From assembly GCA_963732775.1 (NCBI GenBank), contig CAVTAR010000001.1, forward strand, positions 2,170,001-2,234,000: a stretch of 64,000 nt of DNA, in the 5' to 3' direction. Both the position numbers and the translations under genes were made by a program. The stretch comes from CAVRQM01 sp963732775 (lineage in GTDB: Bacteria > Pseudomonadota > Alphaproteobacteria > Acetobacterales > Acetobacteraceae). The notes under the pieces are model-generated. The model was not told the DNA's origin and searched no databases. It saw only the letters and a program-made list of their open reading frames with translations. This document shows, piece after piece, positions 1 to 9,208 of the stretch (positions within the stretch are counted from its first letter, which is position 1; each line of letters begins with the position of its first letter).

Positions 1-1252
1 CGAGGTTGCTCTGCACGCCCCAGAGCGCGCTCGCCGCCAGCGCCTCGCCCAGCCGCGCGACCGCCTCGGCGCGCGTCGGCGCGTGCGCGATCACCTTGGC
101 CAGCAGCGGGTCGTAGTGCGGCGTCACCTCCGAGCCCGTCTCCACCCAGGTGTCGACCCGCACGCCCGGGGCCCAGCGCACCTCGGTCAGCACGCCGGTG
201 CTGGGCCGGAAATCCTCGGCGGGGTTCTCGGCATAGACCCGCGCCTGCACCGCGCAGCCGCGCGCGACCAGAGAGTCCTGCGGCGGCAGCACGAACTCGC
301 CCGCCGCCTGGCGGACCATCCACGCCACCAGGTCGACCCCGAACACCGCCTCGGTGACGCAGTGCTCCACCTGCAACCGCGTGTTGACCTCGAGGAAGTA
401 GAACGCCTCGTCGTCGGCGTCGTAGATGAACTCCACCGTCCCGGCACTCGCGTAGCGGGCGGCGCGGCCCAGCGCCCGCGCCGCCTCGTGCAGGCGGGCG
501 CGGACCGGCGCGGCGAGCCCCGGCGCCGGCGTCTCCTCGATCACCTTCTGGTGGCGGCGCTGCAGCGAGCAGTCGCGTTCGCCCAGGCTCACCACGCCGC
601 CCGCGCCGTCGCCGAAGATCTGCACCTCGACGTGCCGCGCGCGCGTCACGAACCGCTCCAGGTAGACGCGCGCGTCGCCGAAGCTCGCCTGGGCGAGCCG
701 CTGCACGATGGCGAACCGCTCGTCCAGTTCGCCCGGCGTCCGGCAGAGCTGCATGCCGATGCCGCCGCCGCCGGCCGTGCTCTTCAGCATCACCGGAAAG
801 CCCAGCCGTGCAGCCGCCGCGCGCGCCTGCGCCAAATCCTCCAGCAAGCCGCTGCCCGGCAGTAGCGCCACGCCACTGCTATGGGCGAGGGCACGCGCGC
901 CGTGCTTCAGGCCGAAGGCGCGCAGGCTGGCCGGCGTCGGGCCGATGAAGCCGATGCCGGCTTCAGCCAGCGCCTCGGCGAACTCGGCGCGCTCGCTGAG
1001 GAAGCCGTAGCCGGGGTGCACCGCCTCGGCCCCGGTCGCGCGGCAGGCGGCGATGATCGCCTCGGCGCGCAGGTAGCTCTGCGCGGCCGGCGCCGGGCCG
1101 ATCGTCACCGCCTCGTCGGCGGCCAGCACCGGCGCGGTGAAGCGGTCGGCCTCCGAGCAGACCGCGACCGAGGCGATCCCCATGCCGCGCAGCGTCCGCC
1201 CGATGCGCGCCAGGATCTCGCCGCGGTTGGCGACCAGGACCTTGCGGAACAC
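1..1252 (-). CDS. Urea/guanidine carboxylase, N-terminal biotin carboxylase part (cut by window edge)
   Basis: About 417 codons are visible and the rest lies beyond base 1. The start is GTG at 1252, one base after the upstream stop, with GAGG directly before it. The protein opens FRKVLVANRGEIL and continues through HPGYGFLSE, the glycine-rich ATP loop KSTAGGGGIGMQ, the RHVEVQ segment and FLEVNTRLQVEH, which is a complete biotin carboxylase ATP-grasp region. Any acyl-CoA carboxylase would share these motifs. The specific call rests on the two DUF1989 genes directly upstream and the nearby ABC importer, the context of urea carboxylase and guanidine carboxylase. Those enzymes make allophanate or carboxyguanidine from urea or guanidine with ATP and bicarbonate. 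The carboxyltransferase domain that decides substrate is outside the window. Confidence 0.85.
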   Translation of the reverse strand, partial: MFRKVLVANRGEILARIGRTLRGMGIASVAVCSEADRFTAPVLAADEAVTIGPAPAAQSYLRAEAIIAACRATGAEAVHPGYGFLSERAEFAEALAEAGIGFIGPTPASLRAFGLKHGARALAHSSGVALLPGSGLLEDLAQARAAAARLGFPVMLKSTAGGGGIGMQLCRTPGELDERFAIVQRLAQASFGDARVYLERFVTRARHVEVQIFGDGAGGVVSLGERDCSLQRRHQKVIEETPAPGLAAPVRARLHEAARALGRAARYASAGTVEFIYDADDEAFYFLEVNTRLQVEHCVTEAVFGVDLVAWMVRQAAGEFVLPPQDSLVARGCAVQARVYAENPAEDFRPSTGVLTEVRWAPGVRVDTWVETGSEVTPHYDPLLAKVIAHAPTRAEAVARLGEALAASALWGVQSNL

Positions 1253-1253
1253 C

Positions 1254-1874
1254 TCAGGAATCCCAGATCAGCACCCGGATCGGCGTCGGATCGAAGCCGT
1301 TGCAGGGGTTGTTCACCTGCGGGCAGTTGGACAGCACCACCAGCACGTCCATCCCGGCTTGCAGCTCGACATGGCCGCCCGGCTCCGACAGGCCGTCGAC
1401 GATCGCGAGTTCGCCGTCCGGGCCGATCGGCACGTTCATGAAGAAGTTGACGTTGGCGGTCACGTGCCGCTTGCCCATGCCGTGCTTCATCAGCTCCAGC
1501 ACGAAGTTCTCGCGGCAGGCGTGCATGTAGCGCGTGTGGTGGCCGAAGCGCACCGTGTTGGCCTCGCAGCTGCACGCGCCCGCCGAGGTGTCGTGCCGGC
1601 CGCAGGTGTCGGCCACCACCGTCATCAGCGCGCGCCCCTCGGTCGACAGCAGCCGCGTGCCCAGGCCGACATAGGCGCGGCGCTGCGCCAGCAGCGTGTC
1701 GTGCGCGCTGTAGCGCTCGCCAAAGTCGTTCGCGTTGTAGAACAGCGCGTCCACCGCCTGCTGCCCCTCCAGGTCGACGATGCGCAGCACCTGTCCGGCG
1801 CGCAGCACCGCCGACCAGCCGGCGCGGGCCGCCACCACCTCGTCGCGGATCGCGCCCGCGGGGTCGCGCGTCAT
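1254..1874 (-). CDS. Urea carboxylase-associated protein, DUF1989 (CgdB-like)
   Basis: 206 residues starting MTRDPAGAIRDEVV. It has the DUF1989 pattern: VDLEGQQAVDALFYNAND near the N-terminus, the ERYSAHDT stretch, the Cys/His segment TCGRHDT, the cysteines in GACSCEANTVRFG, VNFFMNVP and a C-terminal LVVLSNCPQVNNPCNG. Homologues are encoded beside urea carboxylase, and in guanidine-degrading bacteria a pair of such proteins forms carboxyguanidine deiminase (CgdAB), which yields allophanate. Its start overlaps the preceding gene's stop by 4 nt (ATGA), and its own stop lies 1 nt before the carboxylase start, so the three are almost certainly co-translated. The deiminase role is inferred from family and context. 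Confidence 0.85.
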   Translation of the reverse strand: MTRDPAGAIRDEVVAARAGWSAVLRAGQVLRIVDLEGQQAVDALFYNANDFGERYSAHDTLLAQRRAYVGLGTRLLSTEGRALMTVVADTCGRHDTSAGACSCEANTVRFGHHTRYMHACRENFVLELMKHGMGKRHVTANVNFFMNVPIGPDGELAIVDGLSEPGGHVELQAGMDVLVVLSNCPQVNNPCNGFDPTPIRVLIWDS

Positions 1875-2614
1875 CGCGCCGCCTCGGTGTTCTGGAAGCC
1901 CCGCTCGGCCTCCTCGCCGAAGCCGCGGCACGGGTCGTCCCGCCCGGGCGCGGGCGGCTGCCAGACGATGGCCTCGACCCGGCCGGCGGCCGCGGCGCGC
2001 GGGCTCAGCGGGTGCGGGCAGTTCGACAGCGCCACCAGCACGTCCATTTCGGCGCGCAGGTCGACGAGCTGCCCGGGCCGCACCAGGCCGTCCTCCCAGG
2101 CGAGCGCCCCGTCGTCGGCGACCGCCACCGGCGCGAAGAACGTGATGCACGGCGGGATGTCGCTGCGATCGAGACCCCGCTTGCCGGCCGCCAGCCGGAA
2201 GTTCCCGCCATTGCTCCGCGGCCCGCTGCCGCCGCCGCCGCACAGCGCGTCGTGCCGCCCGCTCGTGTCGGCGATGATCGAGACGAGGATGCGGCCCATG
2301 TCGGAGAACAGCACCCGCCCGGCGCCGAGGCGCGCGGTCCATTGCAGCTTCAGCGTGTCGCCCGAATTGTAGCGCTCGCTCGTGTCGTGGGCGTTCCAGA
2401 ACAGCGCGGCCACGCCGTCGGTGCCGCTGGCGTTGACGAGGCGCAGCGCCTGCCCTCGGCGAAGCACCGTCGCATGGTACCAGCCGGCCGGGACCGTCTC
2501 GGCCCGCAGCGCCACGATCTCGCCCGGCGGCGGCACCGCCAGCGGCGCGCCGGCCCGCGCCCGCGCCCCCGCGCGCAGCGCCGCGTAGCGCGCCCGGTGC
2601 TGCTCCGGCGTCAT
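1871..2614 (-). CDS. Urea carboxylase-associated protein, DUF1989 (CgdA-like)
   Basis: 247 residues from the ATG at 2614 (MTPEQHRARYAALR), with GGAG 12 nt upstream. An in-frame ATG at 2686 would add 24 poorly conserved residues and has no ribosome site. It is a paralogue of the next gene, with matching segments LVNASGTDGVAALFWNAHD, SERYNSGDT, TSGRHDALCGGG and LVALSNCPHPLSPR. As the first gene of the leftward operon it probably supplies the second subunit of a heteromeric carboxyguanidine deiminase or an accessory factor of urea carboxylase. It is divergent from the LysR-type regulator, a normal arrangement for regulator and target. Confidence 0.82.
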   Translation of the reverse strand: MTPEQHRARYAALRAGARARAGAPLAVPPPGEIVALRAETVPAGWYHATVLRRGQALRLVNASGTDGVAALFWNAHDTSERYNSGDTLKLQWTARLGAGRVLFSDMGRILVSIIADTSGRHDALCGGGGSGPRSNGGNFRLAAGKRGLDRSDIPPCITFFAPVAVADDGALAWEDGLVRPGQLVDLRAEMDVLVALSNCPHPLSPRAAAAGRVEAIVWQPPAPGRDDPCRGFGEEAERGFQNTEAAR

Positions 2615-2759
2615 CTGGTCGAGCTGCTCCAACCTCGCGCCTCCGTGCTGGCATTCCAGTGTGCGATGCGCGAGGCCGAGCGCCATCGCCGGAACAGGTG
2701 ATGGCCCCCATCACCGCCGTCTATGGCGACCCTGGAGCCGCCCGCGCCGCCGTGGCAGC

Positions 2760-3731
2760 ATGCGCGGCATGGCCAGCGACGGACTTCGAGGGCGACCGCC
2801 GCCGCCGACCGCGATCGACGCGCAGCGCTTCCTGCGCCAGGTCGACTGGAACCTGTTCGCGCAGTTCTTCCACATCGTGCAGGCCGGCAGCCTGAGTGCC
2901 GCCGGCCGCCGGCTCCATCTGCAGCAGCCGAGCCTGAGTGCGGCGCTGAAGCGGCTCGAGGAGCATCTCGGCGTCGTGCTCTGCCAGCGCGGCTCGCGCG
3001 GCATCAGCCTCACGCCCGCCGGCCGTGCGCTGCTGAAGCTGTGCGAGGACATGATGGAGGCCGCCCGCATGGCGCCGCACATGACCTCGCAGGCGGCCGG
3101 GCAGGTACAGGGCGCGCTGCGCATGCGCGTCGTCTCCAACATCGTCTCGCCGGAGTTCGACGCGGCGCTGGCCTCGTTCCACCGCCGCCACCCGAACGTC
3201 GCGATCCATGTCGAGGTGGCGGCGTGGCCGCGCGTGCTGGAGGGGCTCGGCGACGGGCTGTGCCAGATCGGCGTCACCTTCGACAGCGGGCCGCGCGCCA
3301 CGCTGATCTACGAGCCGCTGTTCCGCGAGACCCAGCAGCTCTACTGCGGCACGTCGCATCCGCTGTACGGCCAGCGGGTGCGCGACCCGGCGATCCTGTC
3401 CGGCGAGGCATTCGTGCTCACCAACGAGGACGAGCCCGAGGACCTGCGCCGCTTCCGGCTGCGCTTCAGCCTCGGCGGCCACGCGGCCGGGCACGCCGAG
3501 GACCTGAACGAGGTCTCGCGGCTGATCCAGCTCGGCATCGGCATCGGCTTCATGCCGACCGTGGTGGCCGAGCCGGTGGGCGAGCGCCGGCTGTGGCCGC
3601 TGCTGAGCGTCTCGGTGCTGCCCAGCTACTTCATCTACCTCATCACCCCGCCGCCCGCCCGGATGACCACGCCGGCGCAGCTCTTTCTCGACGAAGTGCG
3701 CCGGCGGATGCGCGCGAAGGCGGTGCTTTGA
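2760..3731 (+). CDS. LysR-family transcriptional regulator
   Basis: 323 residues from ATG 2760; an alternative ATG at 2769 is 3 codons in. A winged helix-turn-helix lies at about residues 25-85, with NLFAQFFHIVQAGSLSAAG and QQPSLSAALKRLEEHLG as the LysR DNA-binding signature. An effector-binding domain follows to the C-terminus. It sits between the leftward carboxylase operon and the rightward ABC importer, so it is the obvious candidate regulator of both. Its ligand cannot be told from the sequence. Confidence 0.9.
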   Translation: MRGMASDGLRGRPPPPTAIDAQRFLRQVDWNLFAQFFHIVQAGSLSAAGRRLHLQQPSLSAALKRLEEHLGVVLCQRGSRGISLTPAGRALLKLCEDMMEAARMAPHMTSQAAGQVQGALRMRVVSNIVSPEFDAALASFHRRHPNVAIHVEVAAWPRVLEGLGDGLCQIGVTFDSGPRATLIYEPLFRETQQLYCGTSHPLYGQRVRDPAILSGEAFVLTNEDEPEDLRRFRLRFSLGGHAAGHAEDLNEVSRLIQLGIGIGFMPTVVAEPVGERRLWPLLSVSVLPSYFIYLITPPPARMTTPAQLFLDEVRRRMRAKAVL

Positions 3732-3885
3732 ACGCCAACCGCCGCCCAAACGACCGGCCGGTCAGGCCGACGCGCACGCGGGCATAGACGCGGTCGATGG
3801 CGGCCATCGCCTGAATGCCGCTACTGCCACGCGTCGTCCCGGCCCTAGCGTCCGGCGTCGAACATCACGTCGCCGGAGAACCACG

Positions 3886-4860
3886 ATGCCATCACGCCTG
3901 GGCTGCGCCGCCGCCCTGCTCGGCCTGACGCTCGCCGCCGGCCAGGCCGCCGCGAAAGACCCGCTGCGCATCGGCTTCAGCGACTGGCCGGGCTGGACCA
4001 CCATGCAGATCGCCGTCGACAAGGGCTGGTTCAAGGCAGCCGGCGTCGATGTGGACATGCAATGGTTCGACTACTCCGCCTCGCTCGACGCCTTCTCCGC
4101 CGGCAAGCTCGACGGCGACTTCGTGGCCAACGGCGACTCGCTCGGCATGGGCGCCAACGGTGCGAAGAACGTGCTGATCCTGCTCACCGACTATTCCAGC
4201 GGCAACGACCAGGTGGTCGGCAAGCCCGGCATCAAGAGCGTGAAGCAGCTCAGCGGCCAGAAGGTCGGCGTGGAGGTCGGCCTGGTCGACCACCTGCTGC
4301 TGGAGAACGCGCTGAAGCGCGCCGGCATGAAGCTCACCGACGTCACGCTGGTCAACGCCAAGACCAACGAGACGCCGCAGGTGCTGGCCTCCGGGTCGGT
4401 CGCCGCCATCGCCGCCTGGCAGCCGGTGTCGGGGCAGGCGATGAAGCTGGTCCCCGGCGCGAAACCCATCTTCACCTCGGCCCAGGCGCCCGGCCTGATC
4501 TACGACGCGCTGGCGGTGTCTCCGCAGAGCCTGAAGGACCGCCGCGACGACTGGGAAAAGGTGATGACGGTCTGGTACAAGACCGTCGCCTACATCGACG
4601 ACCCCAAGACGTTCCCCGACGCGCTGAAGATCATGGCCGCGCGCGACGGCGTCGATGCAGCCACCTACAAGCCGTACGTGAAGGGCACGCACATCCTGAC
4701 GCTGGCCGAGGCGAAGGCGGCGTTCCAGAAGACCGATAAGCTCTCGTCGATCTACGGCTCGGACACCAACGCGGACGACTTCAACGTGCGCAACGGCGTC
4801 TACAAGCAGGCGCAGAGCGTGGACGCCTACATCGACCCGTCGCTCACCGAAGCCAGGTAG
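3886..4860 (+). CDS. ABC transporter substrate-binding protein, NitT/TauT type
   Basis: 324 residues with an N-terminal signal peptide ending near AAGQAAA-KD. The mature protein starts PLRIGFSDWPGWTTMQIAVDKGWFKAAG, the opening of nitrate/taurine/sulfonate-type periplasmic binding proteins (SsuA/TauA fold). It is the first gene of a three-gene transport operon: 3 nt separate it from the permease. Such transporters recur beside urea carboxylase genes, so urea, guanidine or a related small nitrogen compound is the likely cargo. That is inference from neighbourhood, since the family also binds taurine, nitrate and pyrimidine precursors. Confidence 0.88.
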   Translation: MPSRLGCAAALLGLTLAAGQAAAKDPLRIGFSDWPGWTTMQIAVDKGWFKAAGVDVDMQWFDYSASLDAFSAGKLDGDFVANGDSLGMGANGAKNVLILLTDYSSGNDQVVGKPGIKSVKQLSGQKVGVEVGLVDHLLLENALKRAGMKLTDVTLVNAKTNETPQVLASGSVAAIAAWQPVSGQAMKLVPGAKPIFTSAQAPGLIYDALAVSPQSLKDRRDDWEKVMTVWYKTVAYIDDPKTFPDALKIMAARDGVDAATYKPYVKGTHILTLAEAKAAFQKTDKLSSIYGSDTNADDFNVRNGVYKQAQSVDAYIDPSLTEAR

Positions 4861-4863
4861 GCG

Positions 4864-5886
4864 GTGTCCGCCGCCGGGATCGCCGGCGTACGGCCCACGG
4901 TCCAGACCCCCGCCCGGCCGCGGGCCGCCCGACATTGGTTCCGCGTGCGCGCTCGCCTGGGCGGGCGGGCGCGCCTCGCGCTGGGCTGCGCCTCCATCGT
5001 GCTGCCGCTGCTGCTCTGGTGCGCGGTCAGCTACGTGCCGTTCGTCTGGCACCCCGACATGCTCGTCTCGGACGCCGGCGACGTGGACTACTTCCAGACC
5101 GGCATGCGCGTGGACCGGGCCACCTTCGCCGCCGAGGCCGAGCAGGCGCGCCGCGACGGCCGGGCGCCTCCGGTCGGCAGCCTCGCCAATCCCGTCTACC
5201 TGCCCGCGCCCGGCGACGTGCTGCGCGCGTTCTACTCGTCGTTCGCCACCGCCCCCGAGCAGCAGGACGGGCACTGGCTGCACCAGAGCCTGCTGCACAG
5301 CATCCGGGTGATCTTCTGGGGCTTCGTCATCTCGTCCGCGATCGGCGTGCCGCTCGGCATCCTCTGCGGCGCGCACAGCGGCGTCTCGCGCCTGGTCGAG
5401 CCGTTCGTGGAGTTCTTCCGCTACCTGCCCGCGCCGGCGTTCGGCACGCTGGCGGTCGCCGTGCTCGGCATCTACGACGGGCCGAAGATCGCCATCATCG
5501 TCATCGGCACGCTGTTCCAGCAGGTGCTCATCATCGCCAACACGACGCGCCGCGCCGACCCGGCACTGGTCGAGGCGGCGCTGACGCTCGGCACCAAGAA
5601 CCTCAAGCTGCTCACCCACGTCGTCATCCCCGGCACGCTGCCCGAGCTGTACCGCGACCAGCGCGTGCTGCTCGGCTGGGCCTGGACCTACCTGATCGTG
5701 GCCGAACTGATCGGCGCCACCACGGGCATCTCGCTGTTCATCACGCAGCAGGCGCGGTACCAGCACTTCGCCAACGTCTACGCCGCCATCGCCATGATCG
5801 GCGTCATCGGCCTCGGCACCGACCTCGCGCTCGCCGCCCTCGCGCGCCGCCTGTTCCCGTGGGACCGCGCCGATGCCCCCGCCTGA
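4864..5886 (+). CDS. ABC transporter permease, NitT/TauT type
   Basis: 340 residues from a GTG start at 4864. One membrane segment near residues 38-60 (LALGCASIVLPLLLWCAVSYV) is followed by a long periplasmic stretch of about 85 residues and then the BPD_transp_1 core. The cytoplasmic EAA loop that docks the ATPase is visible at EAALTLGTKNLKLLTHVVIPG. The extended first periplasmic loop is seen in permeases of carboxylase-linked importers. Its 3' end overlaps the ATPase gene by 14 nt, indicating translational coupling. Confidence 0.9.
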   Translation: MSAAGIAGVRPTVQTPARPRAARHWFRVRARLGGRARLALGCASIVLPLLLWCAVSYVPFVWHPDMLVSDAGDVDYFQTGMRVDRATFAAEAEQARRDGRAPPVGSLANPVYLPAPGDVLRAFYSSFATAPEQQDGHWLHQSLLHSIRVIFWGFVISSAIGVPLGILCGAHSGVSRLVEPFVEFFRYLPAPAFGTLAVAVLGIYDGPKIAIIVIGTLFQQVLIIANTTRRADPALVEAALTLGTKNLKLLTHVVIPGTLPELYRDQRVLLGWAWTYLIVAELIGATTGISLFITQQARYQHFANVYAAIAMIGVIGLGTDLALAALARRLFPWDRADAPA

Positions 5887-6757
5887 CGCGCCGCCTGAAA
5901 CGGTGCGCGCGCGCCTGGCCCGCCTGCGGGCGCGCGACGTCATCCTGCGGGTCGAGAACCTCGGCAAGCTGTTCCAGTCCGGCCGGCGCGCGGTGGAGGC
6001 GCTGCGCGGCATCTCGTTCCAGACGCACCGGCGCGAGTTCCTCTGCGTCATCGGCCCGTCCGGCTGCGGCAAGTCGACGCTGATCCGCATCCTCGCCGGG
6101 CTCGAGACTCAGACCAGCGGCCAGGTGCTGCTGGACGGCGCGCCGGTGGCCGGCCCGGGGCGCGACCGCGGCATGGTGTTCCAGGGCTACACGCTGTTCC
6201 CGTGGCTCACGGTCAAGCGCAACGTCATGTTCGGCCTGCGCATGAACCACGCCGGCCATGACGAGGCGGAGCGGCAGGCGCTGCAATGGCTCGCGCTGAT
6301 CGGGCTTGAGCGGTTCGCCGACGCCTACCCGCACCAGCTCTCCGGCGGCATGAAGCAGCGCGTGGCGATCGCCCGGGCGCTCGCCAACCAGCCGCGCATC
6401 CTGCTGATGGACGAGCCGTTCGGGGCACTCGACGCCCAGACGCGCGCGCGGATGCAGGCCTACCTGCTGGAGATCTGGCGCAAGGTGGACGTCACCATCG
6501 TGTTCATCACCCACGACCTCGACGAGGCGATCTTCCTCGCCGACCGCATCCTCGTGCTGTCGGCGCACCCGGGCCAGGTGCAGGCGCTGCTCGACGTGCC
6601 GCTCGACCGCCCGCGCCACGCCGGCCAGTCCGGCTCGCCCGCGTTCCTGGCCATGAAGGCGCGCCTCGAGGCGCTGATCCACCCGCCGGGCGCGGCCGAC
6701 GACGAGCCCTACCCCGAGGTGCCGCTGCTCACCGACGTGCTGGACAGCGTGGAGTAG
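5873..6757 (+). CDS. ABC transporter ATP-binding protein, NitT/TauT type
   Basis: 294 residues with every ABC ATPase motif: Walker A GPSGCGKST, Q-loop MVFQGYTLFPW, signature LSGGMKQR, Walker B ILLMDEPFGALD and the H-loop FITHDLDEA. It energises the importer formed with the two preceding genes. A C-terminal tail of about 40 residues after the core is rich in acidic residues and proline. The gene ends 11 nt from the convergent phosphohexomutase gene. No hairpin terminator is evident in that gap. Confidence 0.92.
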   Translation: MPPPDAPPETVRARLARLRARDVILRVENLGKLFQSGRRAVEALRGISFQTHRREFLCVIGPSGCGKSTLIRILAGLETQTSGQVLLDGAPVAGPGRDRGMVFQGYTLFPWLTVKRNVMFGLRMNHAGHDEAERQALQWLALIGLERFADAYPHQLSGGMKQRVAIARALANQPRILLMDEPFGALDAQTRARMQAYLLEIWRKVDVTIVFITHDLDEAIFLADRILVLSAHPGQVQALLDVPLDRPRHAGQSGSPAFLAMKARLEALIHPPGAADDEPYPEVPLLTDVLDSVE

Positions 6758-6767
6758 CCGGTCCGCC

Positions 6768-8200
6768 TCAATGCCCCGCCTGCGCCCCCGAGAAGTCCGG
6801 CGCCGCAATGCCCGAGCCTTCGAGCTGCGCCACCAGCGCCGCCTTCAGCCGCTCCAGCCCCTCGGTCGTGGACGCTTCCGCGCGGGCCACCAGCACCGCC
6901 TGCGTGTTGGACGCCCGCAGCAGCCACCAGCCGTCCTCGGTGCGCACCCGCACGCCGTCGATGTCCGACACCCGCGCGCCCTCGGACTTCAGCCGGGCGG
7001 CGACCTCCTCGATCACCTTGAACTTGCGCGCCTCGTCCGCAGTGGAAACGCAGTTCCGGCGTGTTGACCACGTGCGGCAGCGCCTCGCGCACCGCCGACA
7101 GCTTGCCGTCCATGCGCGCCAGGATGCCGAGCAGCCGCACGCCGGCATACAGCGCGTCGTCGAAGCCGTACCAGCGGTCGGCGAAGAACGATGTGGCCCG
7201 ACATCTCGCCGGCGAGCGGGGCACCCGGTCTCGGCCATCTTCGCCTTGATCAGGCTGTGCCCGGTCTTCCACATCAGCGGCACGCCGCCCGCCTCGGCGA
7301 TCTCGTCGAACAGCACCTGGCTCGCCTTCACGTCGGCGATGATGGTGGCCCCCGGATGCGTGCGCAGCACGTCGCGCGCCAGCACCACCAGCAACTGGTC
7401 GCCGAACAGCATCTCGCCGCTTGTCGTCCACCACGCCGATGCGGTCCGCGTCGCCGTCGAAGGCGATGCCGACGTCCGCCCCGCGCTCGCGCACCGCGGC
7501 GATCAGCGCGGCGAGGTTCGCGGGCACGGTCGGGTCCGGGTGATGGTTCGGGAAGCGCCCGTCGATGTCGCCGAACAGCACCGCATGGTGGCCCGGCAGC
7601 GAGGCCACCAGCCGCGTCAGTACCTCGCCCGCCGCGCCGTTGCCGTTGTCCCACACCACGTTCAGCAGCCGGTCGCCGCCATCCCAGTCCGAGATCAGCC
7701 GCGCGACGTAGTCGCCCGACACGTCCACGTCGCGCTCGCTGCCGGCCGCCTCGTCCACCACGTCGCCGGCGGCCGCGAGCCGGCCCGAGCTCGGTGATCT
7801 GCTGGCCGAAGAACGGCTTCTTGCCCAGCATCATCTTGAAGCCGTTGTAGTCGGGCGGGTTGTGGCTGCCGGTCAGCATCACCGCCCCCGCCGTCTCCAG
7901 CGTCGTCGCGGCATAGTACAGCATCGGCGTCGGCCCGCGCCCGACGCGGACCACCTCCATGCCGCAGGCCTTCAGCCCGTCCACCAGCGGCCGCTCCAGC
8001 TCCGGCGAGGACAGCCGCCCGTCATAGCCGACCGCCACCGTCTTGCCGCCGGCGCGCGCGACGACGGTGCCGAAGGTGCGGCCGATCGCGAACGCATCGG
8101 CCGGGTGCAGCGTGCGCCCGACGATGCCGCGCACGTCGTACTCGCGCAGCGTCGTGGCGTCGAATTGATGCTGGAATGACATGGTCGCTGTCTCGCTCAT
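6768..8200 (-). pseudogene. Phosphomannomutase/phosphoglucomutase, broken by five frameshifts
   Basis: Start is ATG 8200 (MSETATM) with AGGGGGA 8 nt upstream. The protein follows the alpha-D-phosphohexomutase family: REYDVRGIVGRTL, the phosphoserine loop TGSHNPPDYNGFK, metal loop AFDGDADRIGVVDD, a sugar-specificity loop region and C-terminal RASNTQAVLVARAEA. The reading frame jumps at about 7785, 7420, 7225, 7189 and 7037, each explained by one extra base. Removing five bases leaves 1428 nt, exactly 476 codons, a normal length. It interconverts mannose or glucose 6- and 1-phosphate and lies 14 nt after galU, so the pair would make UDP-glucose. Conserved residues survive, so assembly error is likelier than decay. 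Confidence 0.88.
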
Positions 8201-8214
8201 CGGAATATCCCCCT

Positions 8215-9108
8215 TCAAGCCGCCACGGTCTCGATCTCGTCGATGTACTGCCGCAGGAACTTGCGCACGGCGGGTGCCAGGTCCGGGCGCTTCAGCGCGA
8301 ACGCGACCTGCGCCTCGAGGAAGCCCACCTTGTCGCCGCAGTCGAACCGCTTGCCCTCGTAGCGCAGGCCGTGGAACGGCACCTCGCCGATCAGCTTGGC
8401 CATCGCGTCGGTGAGCTGCACCTCGTTGCCGGCGCCGCGCTCCATCTCGGCGAGATAGCCGATCACCTGCGGCAGCAGCACGTAGCGGCCGATGATCGAC
8501 AGGTTGGACGGCGCCACCTCCGGCTTCGGCTTCTCCACCAGGCCGCGCACCTCGACCATGCGGCCATCGTCCTCGCCGATGTCCAATATGCCGTAGCGAC
8601 TGGTCTGCTCGCGCGGCACCTCGGTCACGGCCACCACGCAGCCGCCGGTCTGCCGGTACGCCTCGGCCAGTTGCAGCGTGCAGGGCGTGTCGGCCAGCAC
8701 CAGGTCGTCGGGCAGCAGGATCGCGAACGGGTCGTCGCCGACGAACGCGCGCGCGCACCAGATGGCGTGGCCCAGGCCGAGCGGCTCCTGCTGGCGCACG
8801 GTGACGAGCGAGCCGGGCGTCATCTGCAAGTCGTGCAGCGCCTGCAACTCGGCCAGCTTCCCGCGCTCGCGCAGCACAGCTTCCAGTTCGAACGCGATGT
8901 CGAAATGCTCCACCAGCGCGGTCTTGCCGCGGCCGGTGACGAGGCAGAACTGCTCGATCCCGGCGGCCCGCGCCTCGTCGATGGCGTACTGGATCAGCGG
9001 CCGGTCCACCACCGGCAACATTTCCTTGGCCATCGCCTTGGTCGCCGGCAGGAAGCGGGTGCCCAGGCCCGCCACCGGCAGCACGGCCTTGCGAAGCGGC
9101 TTGATCAC
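8215..9108 (-). CDS. galU: UTP-glucose-1-phosphate uridylyltransferase
   Basis: 297 residues from GTG 9108, with GGGAGA about 10 nt upstream; the normal length for GalU. The nucleotidyltransferase loop AVLPVAGLGTRFLPATKAM is at the N-terminus, followed by EMLPVVDRPLIQYAIDEA, LPDDLVLAD, the sugar-phosphate site GLVEKPKPEVAPSNLSIIG and KRFDCGDKVGFLEA. It makes UDP-glucose for polysaccharide and glycolipid synthesis from glucose 1-phosphate, the product of the downstream mutase. The 14-nt gap to that mutase supports one transcript. Confidence 0.95.
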   Translation of the reverse strand: MIKPLRKAVLPVAGLGTRFLPATKAMAKEMLPVVDRPLIQYAIDEARAAGIEQFCLVTGRGKTALVEHFDIAFELEAVLRERGKLAELQALHDLQMTPGSLVTVRQQEPLGLGHAIWCARAFVGDDPFAILLPDDLVLADTPCTLQLAEAYRQTGGCVVAVTEVPREQTSRYGILDIGEDDGRMVEVRGLVEKPKPEVAPSNLSIIGRYVLLPQVIGYLAEMERGAGNEVQLTDAMAKLIGEVPFHGLRYEGKRFDCGDKVGFLEAQVAFALKRPDLAPAVRKFLRQYIDEIETVAA

Positions 9109-9208
9109 GGCCTCGGCATCTCCCTTGTCCCTCGTGGCCCAAACCGGCGGCGCGGCGATCAGTTGCACGCCGCCTCTGGACCCGGCAAGCCGCCGCCGGG
9201 CCGCAGCG

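Noticed and set aside
3732..3885. Possible guanidine-I (ykkC) riboswitch before the importer operon
   Set aside because: A short hairpin (ccggcg/cgccgg) exists at about 3850-3876, but the conserved ykkC sequence blocks were not recognised.
3892..6090. Long minus-strand open frame opposite the ABC importer genes
   Set aside because: It is rich in Arg, Ala and Gly with no motif and lies exactly antisense to three well-supported transporter genes. Such shadows are expected in GC-rich DNA and occur opposite most genes here.
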